Positions 17,119 through 23,017 of a stretch of 23,017 nucleotides of DNA are shown here, one piece after another (the stretch's first letter is position 1; each line of letters starts with the position of its first letter). This stretch comes from JABMOW01 sp964409335 (GTDB lineage Bacteria > Fidelibacterota > Marinisomatia > SCGC-AAA003-L08 > JACNLC01). The notes under the pieces are model-generated. The model had not been told where the DNA came from. It made no database searches and worked only from the letters and a program-made list of their open reading frames with translations. Made by a program: the position numbers and the translations under genes. Where the stretch lies: contig CAYPCW010000043.1 in NCBI GenBank assembly GCA_964409335.1, positions 1 through 23,017 of the forward strand, given 5' to 3'.

Positions 17119-17477
17119 AAATGGGTGGATGAAAGGGTTTCCCTGTCTGACTTTTTCAATTTTTTTACCACTTCTTTATAAGAGTGGTCGATCATCATTT
17201 TTAAGGTGTCATCCGTTATCGTTCCGTCGAAGATGACGGTATTCCAATGCTCTTTATTCATGTGGTACCCGGGTTGAACAGCCCCAAATTGTGACCGGAG
17301 TATCAGCGCATCATCGGGATTGCATTTCAGATTTACCCGAAGGAGATCGGATTCGTGCATGACCAAAGCAAATATTTTCCCCATAACTTTGAAAACAGAA
17401 ACTTCCGGACCAAAGGGAAATTCTTTTGTTACCCCCTTTTTCCCGGACAGGTAAATGTGTAGCTCATTGGTTGTCAT
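17109..17477 (-). CDS. MmcQ/YjbR-family protein
   Basis: A small cytoplasmic protein of the MmcQ/YjbR family, which has a cystatin-like, DNA-binding-like fold but no settled function. Recognisable features are the opening KGVTKEFPFGPEVSVFKVMGKIFALV, in which conserved FPFGP and the V-x-K-V-x-G-K-x-F strand stand out, then LRVNLKCNPDDALILRSQFGAVQPGYHMNKEHWNTVIFDG, which includes the family's G-Y-H-M-N-K-x-H-W block, and a C-terminal D-H-S-Y-x-x-V segment. Length of 122 residues is normal. I chose ATG at 17477; the frame also has a TTG just before. It is the last gene of the ccoG-ccoH group, starting 12 nt after ccoH. A link to oxidase assembly is not established; it may be a passenger. Confidence 0.85.
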   Translation of the reverse strand: MTTNELHIYLSGKKGVTKEFPFGPEVSVFKVMGKIFALVMHESDLLRVNLKCNPDDALILRSQFGAVQPGYHMNKEHWNTVIFDGTITDDTLKMMIDHSYKEVVKKLKKSDRETLSSTHLKK

Positions 17478-17489
17478 CAACCGTCCGTA

Positions 17490-17936
17490 TCAATCCAGAA
17501 CCACATCGGATTCGGTATAATAGTGATCCCCATCCATCACCCAAAATATTTTTACCATCCATAAGCCGGGGACCATCTCATTGACCCGAATGATCTGTTG
17601 ACCGGAAACGGGATTAAAGTCTACCCACTGGTCAAGGCGGTGGTCTGAGGGACGGTAAACCTGAATTCTGCCGGAGAGGTTGTGATGATCCAGAGTCTTG
17701 GGCACCAAAATGACGATCCCCTGTGCAGGCTGAACGGAAATGGATAAATCACTCTCCAGAGTTCGCGTTCTGCGGATGTTATCGATGGCGGTTTGATACG
17801 CCAACTCGTCTGAATAATACTCCGGCGTTACCAGATTTACATCCTGATAGAATGAAAATATCACTACCGTTACCAGCAGGGATATGAAAACTGCGATCGT
17901 GATCATAATCCCCGTTAGAAATGACGGCAATTTCAT
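17490..17936 (-). CDS. ccoH: cbb3 oxidase assembly protein CcoH/FixH
   Basis: A 148-residue FixH/CcoH-type protein, with one N-terminal transmembrane helix (IMITIAVFISLLVTVVIFSFY) and a periplasmic domain. Family marks are D-x-x-L-V-T-P-E-Y-Y at the end of the helix (VNLVTPEYYSDELAYQTAID), seen in FixH as v...yY....l.y...i, and the beta-domain with PSDHRLD and the closing W-M-V-K-I-F-W strand. CcoH helps assemble and stabilise the cbb3 oxidase in the membrane. The ATG overlaps the stop of ccoG as ATGA, so they are translated together. Sequence of the domain is divergent, as is usual. Confidence 0.85.
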   Translation of the reverse strand: MKLPSFLTGIMITIAVFISLLVTVVIFSFYQDVNLVTPEYYSDELAYQTAIDNIRRTRTLESDLSISVQPAQGIVILVPKTLDHHNLSGRIQVYRPSDHRLDQWVDFNPVSGQQIIRVNEMVPGLWMVKIFWVMDGDHYYTESDVVLD

Positions 17937-19354
17937 GAGTGTATATGACCCGGTGAAATAAATGTGGTTTTATTCACTCCCATCAATTCTCCATTGCCAA
18001 AGATCCGTATTTTGATATGCGTTTTCTTTTGGGTCAGCACGGTTTCCGGAACAGACATAAAAAATACGGTCTCTGCGCTGGAGTCAGGCCTGACGGTAAG
18101 GGGATTCAGGAGTTTTATTTCAGCCTGCTCATGATCAGCGGATAGGTGAACATCTATCTCTTCATAGGTTTTATTAATAATTTTGATATTGTACAAATTC
18201 TGAATTTTACCGTTCTCCAGCCGCTGAACCATGACTCCCGGCGTTCGAAGAATGGTGGTATCCAGCGGCGATCGTGTAATGAGAAGGAAGCTGATCACAG
18301 ACAGGATCACTATCAGAATAGTGGTATATCCTATCGATCTTGGTGTGAACATTTTCTTCACCCCGGTTGCCAGTTCATGATAGGAGGCATACCGGATCAA
18401 TCCCCGGGGCAGCTTTATTTTATCCATGATGGAATCACAGGCATCCATACAGGCAGAACAATTAATGCACTCAAGCTGGGTACCGTTGCGGATATCAATC
18501 CCGGTCGGGCATACATCCACGCACTGGTGACAATCGATGCAGTGTCCGGCAGTCGGTCTGTTTTTCAGTCCTCCTTTGGTTCTGGGTTCGCCCCGGACAA
18601 AGTCATAATGAATGGCAATGGAATTTTGATCCAGTAAAACGCCCTGTAAACGGCCGTATGGGCAGACAATCGTGCATACTTGTTCCCGAAACCATGAAAA
18701 TACAAAATAAAATAACAGACTGAAAATAATCATCCCGGAAAAACCGGCAATATGATCGGCGGGTGATTCCGTCATGATGTGAAACAGAGATTTTGTACCA
18801 ATGATGTAAGACAGGAACATGTTGCCGATGAGGAAGGATAATCCGAAAAAGATCATGTGCTTCGTGGATTTTTTAATAAGTTTTTCGAGGGACATCGGCT
18901 GATCATTTAATTTTCTTTGGTGCAATGCATCGCCCTCAATCCAATATTCGATCTTCCTGAAAACCAATTCCATGAATATGGTCTGTGGGCACACCCATCC
19001 GCAGAAAAGCCTGCCATACACCACCGTGAACAGAACAATGAATATCATCATTGAAATAAAGATCAGACCAAAGATATAAAAATCCTGTGGCCAGAATCTG
19101 GATCCGAAAATATAAAATTTCCGTTCTACAACGTTTAGAAGCAGAATGGGATGACCGTTTATTTTCAGAAACGGCGTCATAAATAAAATCAACAAAAGAA
19201 GATAACTGACCCAGGTCCGGGCAATATAAAATGATCCTGATGGTTTTTTGGGATAGATCCACGTACGTTTCCCCTCGGAATTGACGGTGGCCAGTCGATT
19301 TCTGAATTCACCGGAATCCTGCTGACCCGGTGGAATTGTATTCATCATCATCAT
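17933..19354 (-). CDS. ccoG: cbb3 oxidase accessory protein CcoG/FixG (polyferredoxin)
   Basis: A 473-residue inner-membrane iron-sulfur protein of the CcoG/FixG/RdxA family, which reduces Cu(II) for delivery to the CuB centre of cbb3 oxidase. It has several transmembrane helices; two helix-end clusters, CGWVCPQT (118-125) and CTIVCPYG (227-234), match the NapH/FixG pattern. A two-cluster ferredoxin module follows, C272-x2-C275-x2-C278-x3-C282-P and C296-x2-C299-x2-C302-x3-C306. The C-terminal third is the FixG Ig-like domain (about 370-473). The start is ambiguous among four ATGs in a row. Between ccoP and this gene lies a terminator hairpin, so it may also be expressed separately. Confidence 0.93.
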   Translation of the reverse strand: MMMMNTIPPGQQDSGEFRNRLATVNSEGKRTWIYPKKPSGSFYIARTWVSYLLLLILFMTPFLKINGHPILLLNVVERKFYIFGSRFWPQDFYIFGLIFISMMIFIVLFTVVYGRLFCGWVCPQTIFMELVFRKIEYWIEGDALHQRKLNDQPMSLEKLIKKSTKHMIFFGLSFLIGNMFLSYIIGTKSLFHIMTESPADHIAGFSGMIIFSLLFYFVFSWFREQVCTIVCPYGRLQGVLLDQNSIAIHYDFVRGEPRTKGGLKNRPTAGHCIDCHQCVDVCPTGIDIRNGTQLECINCSACMDACDSIMDKIKLPRGLIRYASYHELATGVKKMFTPRSIGYTTILIVILSVISFLLITRSPLDTTILRTPGVMVQRLENGKIQNLYNIKIINKTYEEIDVHLSADHEQAEIKLLNPLTVRPDSSAETVFFMSVPETVLTQKKTHIKIRIFGNGELMGVNKTTFISPGHIHS

Positions 19355-19360
19355 TGAAAC

Positions 19361-19404
19361 AATAAAAACAAAAAATAAGCCGGATTCGAAAGAACCTTCC
19401 GGCT
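19361..19404 (-). terminator. Intrinsic terminator between ccoP and ccoG
   Basis: On the minus strand AGCCGGA pairs with TCCGGCT around a 13-nt loop and is followed by TATTTTTTGTTTTT, the last bases before ccoG. A clean rho-independent terminator shape that would stop or attenuate transcription leaving ccoP and place ccoG under partial read-through or a nearby promoter. Confidence 0.8.
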
Positions 19405-19435
19405 GAGTTTCGATAATAGTTGGCGGGGTTCCAGG

Positions 19436-20197
19436 TCAGGGTGTGTAAAGTTCACCCTGCGGCGCCTTTGGATTCGGTGGATTTGTCCCTTCCAACGTGA
19501 GGATAAAACTGCCGACCCTGAGAATATCATCCGGCCGGAGCGTGGATTTCCAGGAGATCATCCCCTTTGCGGGCACTCCCTGTACGATGGTTTTTATGAT
19601 ATTATTAAACCCGCCTCCGTTAATCCAGTACTGATCGGTCATGTTCGGCGCGATCCCGCCCTCTCCGAATACGCCATGGCAGGCGATACAATTCTTCATC
19701 CAGATTTCCTTCCCCTGTGCAATAGAACCCGCGTCTTCAAAGGGCACATAAGATGTAACCACTTCTTCTTCGTCCGGTACTTTGGCGGCGGCAAATCCGT
19801 ACTCATCCCCGGAGAAAGACTTATTTAAGATTGCCAGATCCTCGATGGACGCCTTCCGTTTGGCCTCGGCAATAAGGCGTGCAAAGGAGACTCCGGGTCC
19901 GATGTAATTTTCGAGTTGTTTTCTCAATTTCGGCGTTACATCAATCGTTTCGGATAACCAGGGTGATTGATACTTGATCGGGACAGACCCGGTCTCAACG
20001 GTCGTCATCCCCGGATTCATTTCCCTCTGGTATTCAACCGCCGAAGAATCGCCGATGTTAAACACATGAAAATAGAGTAGATAAGCGATCCCCCAGATAA
20101 TGGTGACATAAAACAGATTCAACCACCAGGGTGGAAGGTCGTTATCCAGTTCTTTGATCCCGTCATAGTTATGATCTAATAACCTGTCTTTAGGCAC
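19436..20197 (-). CDS. ccoP: cbb3 oxidase subunit III, mono-heme CcoP/FixP
   Basis: Subunit III of the cbb3 oxidase, membrane-anchored cytochrome c. The N-terminus is the CcoP_N domain (LDHNYDGIKELDNDLPPWWLNLFYVTIIWGIAYLLYF) with its single transmembrane helix. A soluble domain follows with one heme c motif, C170-IA-C173-H174, and the axial methionine M213 in KGMISW. Canonical CcoP has two CXXCH motifs; only one is present, so this copy is a mono-heme variant, known in some FCB lineages, and its length (253 aa) is shorter than the usual ~300. The start is GTG at 20197, with a strong AAAGGAGGAG ribosome-binding site, overlapping ccoQ by 8 nt. Followed by a terminator. Confidence 0.93.
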   Translation of the reverse strand: MPKDRLLDHNYDGIKELDNDLPPWWLNLFYVTIIWGIAYLLYFHVFNIGDSSAVEYQREMNPGMTTVETGSVPIKYQSPWLSETIDVTPKLRKQLENYIGPGVSFARLIAEAKRKASIEDLAILNKSFSGDEYGFAAAKVPDEEEVVTSYVPFEDAGSIAQGKEIWMKNCIACHGVFGEGGIAPNMTDQYWINGGGFNNIIKTIVQGVPAKGMISWKSTLRPDDILRVGSFILTLEGTNPPNPKAPQGELYTP

Positions 20198-20381
20198 GGT
20201 TGGTCTCCTCCTTTGAAAAATGGGATTCTTCGATGGGCAGGCGGCTCATTTTTTCCAGATAGGGCGGTTTCATTCGAATCACCCAGATGATCACCGCTAT
20301 AAAAATCCCCATGCAAATGAATAATGAGATGAATGGAAATACCGCCACTCCCGATTCAGAATTAATGAGTTGCTCAAACAT
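20190..20381 (-). CDS. ccoQ: cbb3 oxidase small subunit CcoQ/FixQ
   Basis: A 63-residue single-helix membrane protein, MFEQLIN at the start, then the helix FPFISLFICMGIFIAVIIWVI and a short polar tail ending in EETNRA. Size, topology and position between ccoNO and ccoP identify it as CcoQ, which stabilises the oxidase complex. The frame extends upstream into ccoNO, but the ATG at 20381 shares one base with the ccoNO stop (TAATG), which fixes the start. The stop overlaps the GTG of ccoP by 8 nt. Confidence 0.88.
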   Translation of the reverse strand: MFEQLINSESGVAVFPFISLFICMGIFIAVIIWVIRMKPPYLEKMSRLPIEESHFSKEETNRA

Positions 20382-22498
20382 TATTGTACACCAATATCTA
20401 CGCCCAGACGCTGCAAATACGCAATAAGCGCGATGATTTGGGTATTCCATTCTGCATCGGTTATGTTTTGGGTTTTCAGGTTTTCCACAATTGATTCTGC
20501 CTGGGACTGAACCGCCGCCACCGCAATGGCATCATATCCCGCCTCATATGGGACTCCAAGGGTCTGCATGGCTCTGATCTTCGCCGGGATCCCTGACAGA
20601 TCGATTTGTTTATCATATAACCAGGGATATGGCGGCATGATGGACCCGGGAGAGGTAGATTCCGGATCGCTCATATGATTGTAATGCCAGGCATCCGGAT
20701 ATTTACCGCCTTCACGATGAAGATCCGGTCCCGTTCGTTTTGAGCCCCACTGAAAGGGATGATCATACACAAATTCACCGGCCTTGGAATATTCTCCGTA
20801 CCGGACGGTCTCAGACCTGAAAGGCCGAACCATCTGCGAGTGGCATACATAACAGCCTTCGCTGACATAGATGTCTCTGCCCTCTAATTCTAAGGGCGTA
20901 TAGGGTTTGACGCTGGCAATAGTGGGAACATTACTTTTGACCAGGGTAACGGGGATGATCTCTGCGAGTCCACCGATAGCGACAGCGATGATCACACCAG
21001 CCATAAACTGAACCGGACGACGTTCAATCCAGCGGTGAGCCGATTCACCGGATTGTTTTGCCGCCGGTGGCAGAGTCAGGGCAGGCGCTTCGTCCTCTTC
21101 TTCTGCCAAAAGTTCACCTGACCGTATGGTTTTTATCAGGTTAAACAACATCACGATCACCCCTGCCAGATACAGGGTTCCACCGACCATCCGGATGGCA
21201 TACATGGGGATGATCTGAATGACAGTTTCAAGAAAATTAGGATATTGCAAAAATCCGTCTGCGGTAAATTGTTTCCACATGAGGCCTTGGGTAATGCCCG
21301 CCCAATACAGCGGGACCGCGTAAAAAATGATGCCCAGTGTTGATATCCAAAAGTGAACATTCGCCATTTTCACGGAATACAATTTGGTACTGAAAATTCT
21401 GGGGATTAACCAGTAAAGAACGGCGAAGGTCAACAGTCCGTTCCAGCCCAATGCGCCAATGTGCACATGCCCAATTGTCCAATCGGTGTAATGAGACAGG
21501 GCATTTACGCTTTTAATGGATAGCATGGGTCCTTCAAAGGTGGACATTCCATAGGCCGTGACCGCCACCACCATAAATTTCAGAATCGGGTCTTGCCGAA
21601 CCCGGTCCCAGGCGCCGCGGAGGGTTAACAGGCCGTTCAACATCCCCCCCCATGAGGGGGCAATCAGCATGATGGAAAAAACAGTTCCGAGGGATTGAGT
21701 CCAGTCCGGAAGCGCAGTGTACAGCAAATGGTGAGGACCCGCCCAGATATAGATAAAAATGAGCGCCCAAAAGTGAACGATGGATAACCGATAGGAGAAC
21801 ACCGGGCGGTTCGCCGCTTTGGGCAGAAAATAGTACATTAATCCAAGGTAGGGTGTCGTGAGGAAAAAGGCGACGGCATTATGACCATACCACCACTGAA
21901 CCAGCGCATCCTGAATCCCCCCATAGACCGGATAGCTTTTCAAAAGTGATACGGGCAGTTCAATAGAATTCACCACATGCAGAATCGCCACCGTGAAAAA
22001 CGTTGCGATATAAAACCATACCGCCACATACATGTGCCGTTCGCGTCTTTTGATGATGGTGCCGATCATATTTATCCCGAAGATCACCCAGATCAGTGCA
22101 ATAGCGATGTCAACGGGCCATTCCAGTTCAGCATATTCTTTGCCGGTGGTGATGCCAAAGGGAAGGGTGAGGGCGGCAGATACAATGATCAACTGCCATC
22201 CCCAGAAGTGGATGGCGCTGAGCAGATCGCTGAACATCCGAGCCTTCAATAACCGCTGAAGGGAATAATATACTCCCATAAAGATGGCATTCCCCACAAA
22301 AGCGAATATCACGGCGTTCGTGTGGAGGGGGCGCAGACGGCTGAAGGTGGTCACCCCCAGCCCAAAGTTCAGGGAGGGATACACCATTTCAAGGGCGATC
22401 CAAACCCCTGCCAGCATCCCCACAACACCCCATAGCATCGTGGCGTAGGCGAAGTTTTTTACGATACTGTTATCATACCGGAAGGTTTCTACCGACAT
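20381..22498 (-). CDS. ccoNO: cbb3 oxidase fused subunits I and II (CcoN-CcoO)
   Basis: A 705-residue fusion of the catalytic subunit CcoN (about 1-465) and the mono-heme cytochrome c subunit CcoO (about 490-705). CcoN shows all key residues: low-spin heme b histidines H59 (RPLHTNAV) and H346, heme b3 ligand H344 (TIGHVHIGALGWNG), CuB ligands H206 (WWYGHNA), H256 and H257 (GPHHLLY), the probable cross-linked Y250, and E322 in FEGPM. The CcoO part has a membrane anchor (about 494-520), heme c C549-YV-C552-H553 (GCYVCHSQMVRPF) and a late MPPYPWL with the axial methionine. Between them is an acidic linker (EEEDEAP). Fused ccoNO is known in Bacteroidetes and relatives. The start has an AUGGAGAA-type ribosome-binding site and overlaps the end of ccoS by 10 nt. 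Confidence 0.97.
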   Translation of the reverse strand: MSVETFRYDNSIVKNFAYATMLWGVVGMLAGVWIALEMVYPSLNFGLGVTTFSRLRPLHTNAVIFAFVGNAIFMGVYYSLQRLLKARMFSDLLSAIHFWGWQLIIVSAALTLPFGITTGKEYAELEWPVDIAIALIWVIFGINMIGTIIKRRERHMYVAVWFYIATFFTVAILHVVNSIELPVSLLKSYPVYGGIQDALVQWWYGHNAVAFFLTTPYLGLMYYFLPKAANRPVFSYRLSIVHFWALIFIYIWAGPHHLLYTALPDWTQSLGTVFSIMLIAPSWGGMLNGLLTLRGAWDRVRQDPILKFMVVAVTAYGMSTFEGPMLSIKSVNALSHYTDWTIGHVHIGALGWNGLLTFAVLYWLIPRIFSTKLYSVKMANVHFWISTLGIIFYAVPLYWAGITQGLMWKQFTADGFLQYPNFLETVIQIIPMYAIRMVGGTLYLAGVIVMLFNLIKTIRSGELLAEEEDEAPALTLPPAAKQSGESAHRWIERRPVQFMAGVIIAVAIGGLAEIIPVTLVKSNVPTIASVKPYTPLELEGRDIYVSEGCYVCHSQMVRPFRSETVRYGEYSKAGEFVYDHPFQWGSKRTGPDLHREGGKYPDAWHYNHMSDPESTSPGSIMPPYPWLYDKQIDLSGIPAKIRAMQTLGVPYEAGYDAIAVAAVQSQAESIVENLKTQNITDAEWNTQIIALIAYLQRLGVDIGVQ

Positions 22499-22674
22499 AT
22501 ATTTTCTCCATGATTTTGGGGTGGTTTCACTTTTTTCTGATGATCAAATAATATTCTCACTGCGGGCGCATAATGATCTTCAAATTGACCGGTTCTGACC
22601 GCCCAGATAAAGGCAATGAGAAAGGCGATGGCGATCGTCAGGCTTGCGGCAATTAGTAAAAATAATACACTCAT
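22489..22674 (-). CDS. ccoS: cbb3 oxidase assembly protein CcoS
   Basis: A 61-residue membrane protein with one long N-terminal helix (LFLLIAASLTIAIAFLIAFIWAVRTGQFED) followed by H-Y-A-P-A-V-R-I-L-F. The combination of a short helix, the F-I-W-A-V-R-x-G-Q-F-x-D block and position before ccoNO is typical of CcoS, needed to insert heme and copper into cbb3 oxidase. First gene of the operon here. The ATG lies just after a palindrome (GGATAATTATCC), so the ribosome-binding site may be partly hidden. Confidence 0.88.
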   Translation of the reverse strand: MSVLFLLIAASLTIAIAFLIAFIWAVRTGQFEDHYAPAVRILFDHQKKVKPPQNHGENICR

Positions 22675-22676
22675 AT

Positions 22677-22688
22677 GGATAATTATCC
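22677..22688. repeat. 12-bp palindrome at the ccoS ribosome-binding site
   Basis: GGATAATTATCC is its own reverse complement and ends two bases before the ccoS start (22674, minus strand). It covers the only weak ribosome-binding-site-like sequence. Confidence 0.6.
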
Positions 22689-22874
22689 GGCGGAAAAATT
22701 AAGAATTATGACATGAGCGTCACAAATAGAAAAGGTGAATTTTCCGGGCAGAAGGACGTCATAATCCGGCGGACCCCCAAGACCGGAATTCCGGTATGAT
22801 CCGTAAAGTATGTATTGGTTCAGCGTGAAATGGAATTTCGGTTTAATTAAATAAGGGGAAAAATCAGTTAACAT
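22683..22874 (-). CDS. Small ORF of unknown function, MNT-like motif (doubtful)
   Basis: A 63-residue frame, MLTDFSPYLIKP at the start, with GAGGTG five bases before the ATG, a good ribosome-binding site, and codon use like the neighbouring genes. I do not recognise a family. LYGSYRNSGLGGPPDYDVLL has the layout of the nucleotidyltransferase (MNT) signature: G-S, ten residues, then D-x-D followed by hydrophobics. The chain stops soon after, far shorter than any MNT protein, so it would be a truncated copy or a chance match. It ends 8 nt before ccoS and overlaps the upstream open frame by 11 nt. The alternative is that this stretch is the ccoS promoter region; several palindromes within it support that. 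Confidence 0.3.
   Translation of the reverse strand: MLTDFSPYLIKPKFHFTLNQYILYGSYRNSGLGGPPDYDVLLPGKFTFSICDAHVIILNFSAG
22707..22724. promoter_or_regulatory. Possible Crp/Fnr-type dyad upstream of ccoS
   Basis: TATGAC-N6-GTCACA is an 18-bp dyad with one mismatch, ending about 33 bp before the ccoS start. Its half-sites resemble CRP/FNR sites, but the spacing between the TGA and TCA cores is 8, not the 6 of CRP or FNR sites, so the match is weak. Confidence 0.25.
22782..22795. repeat. 14-bp perfect palindrome upstream of ccoS
   Basis: ACCGGAATTCCGGT is its own reverse complement. It sits about 110 bp before ccoS, or inside the doubtful small ORF if that is real. An operator is possible. Confidence 0.5.
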
Positions 22875-23001
22875 TTTTCACCTCATAACGAGTTTTTTTA
22901 GCTGACTGTAATTTAATATTTCTTGTTTCAAGTTTCTCAGTAATTCTATCATTCAAAAAATCAGATAGTGTAAATTCTTTTCTGTAAAATTGGTTTAACC
23001 C
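22864..23001 (-). pseudogene. Open frame without start, likely gene remnant
   Basis: A 45-codon open frame on the minus strand, ending in TGA at 22864-22866. It lies just after an in-frame TAG (23002-23004) and has no ATG. The residues (FYRKEFTLSDFLNDRITEK, then KTRYEVKNVN) are lysine-rich and coding-like, with a helical look, but I do not recognise them. The DNA is AT-rich compared with the cbb3 operon. Together with the TAG this suggests the tail of a decayed gene, possibly from a mobile element. If the TAG is a sequencing error or the window cut hides a start, it could be the end of a real gene. Confidence 0.3.
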
Positions 23002-23017
23002 CTATTGAAAAAGGGTT
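22997..23017. repeat. Inverted repeat cut by the right edge
   Basis: AACCC (22997-23001) pairs with GGGTT (23013-23017) around an 11-nt loop. GGTTT lies just outside on the left, so the stem could extend if AAACC follows beyond the window. Confidence 0.35.

Noticed and set aside
18146..18637. 163-residue plus-strand ORF over ccoG
   Set aside because: Antisense to the ferredoxin-containing part of ccoG; shadow frame.
22707..22724. Calling a firm FNR or CRP box at this dyad
   Set aside because: The half-sites look right, but the core spacing is 8 rather than 6, so I kept it only as a weak regulatory candidate.

Overview
The window is a bacterial chromosome segment of moderate GC, denser in GC within the genes and clearly AT-richer at both edges. 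It points to the FCB superphylum. A complete SprA (the outer-membrane translocon of the type IX secretion system, T9SS), PorV-like barrels and a cargo protein with a T9SS-type C-terminal sorting domain sit together. The respiratory locus has a fused ccoNO, as is common in that group. The style of the proteins (EF-hand-like and cysteine insertions in SprA, a CGDGxC...CPxDC tail) suggests a Marinimicrobia/Calditrichota/Ignavibacteriota-like lineage rather than a classical Bacteroidetes, but this placement is an inference.

Layout. Positions 1-747 hold the 3' end of an unidentified plus-strand gene and about 600 bp of AT-rich DNA with no convincing gene. Positions 748-15544 are a tightly packed minus-strand operon. 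In order of transcription it reads: rdgB, sprA (2359 aa), an M28/glutaminyl-cyclase-like peptidase, prmA, a secreted protein of unknown function with a cysteine tail, a beta-propeller protein with a T9SS sorting domain, two PorV/PorQ-family barrels and a divergent polysaccharide deacetylase. Several junctions are 4-11 nt overlaps (ATGA type), which implies translational coupling. Positions 15773-16945 carry the plus-strand genes: tRNA-Phe(GAA) with its own terminator, and an EamA-family transporter that ends in nested inverted repeats. Positions 17109-22674 are a minus-strand cbb3 cytochrome oxidase operon: ccoS, ccoNO fusion, ccoQ, ccoP (one heme only), an internal terminator, ccoG, ccoH and an MmcQ/YjbR protein. 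Positions 22675-23017 hold a short doubtful ORF with a good ribosome-binding site, several palindromes and an open frame that looks like a gene remnant.

How the genes fit together. The first operon makes a secretion machine and things that pass through or decorate it: SprA as pore, PorV as the shuttle/plug partner, a cargo with the sorting tail, and a lumenal QC-like enzyme that could cyclise N-terminal glutamine on exported proteins. Two housekeeping genes (rdgB, prmA) ride along. The second operon makes a high-affinity terminal oxidase with its assembly factors CcoS, CcoG and CcoH. The copper ATPase CcoI is not in the window, so it must be elsewhere or absent.

No CRISPR array, complete insertion sequence, prophage or obvious defence island is visible. 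The most novel-looking points are the repeated cysteine/acidic modules inside SprA, the T9SS operon with a built-in QC-like enzyme, and the uncertain AT-rich right edge with an MNT-like motif.
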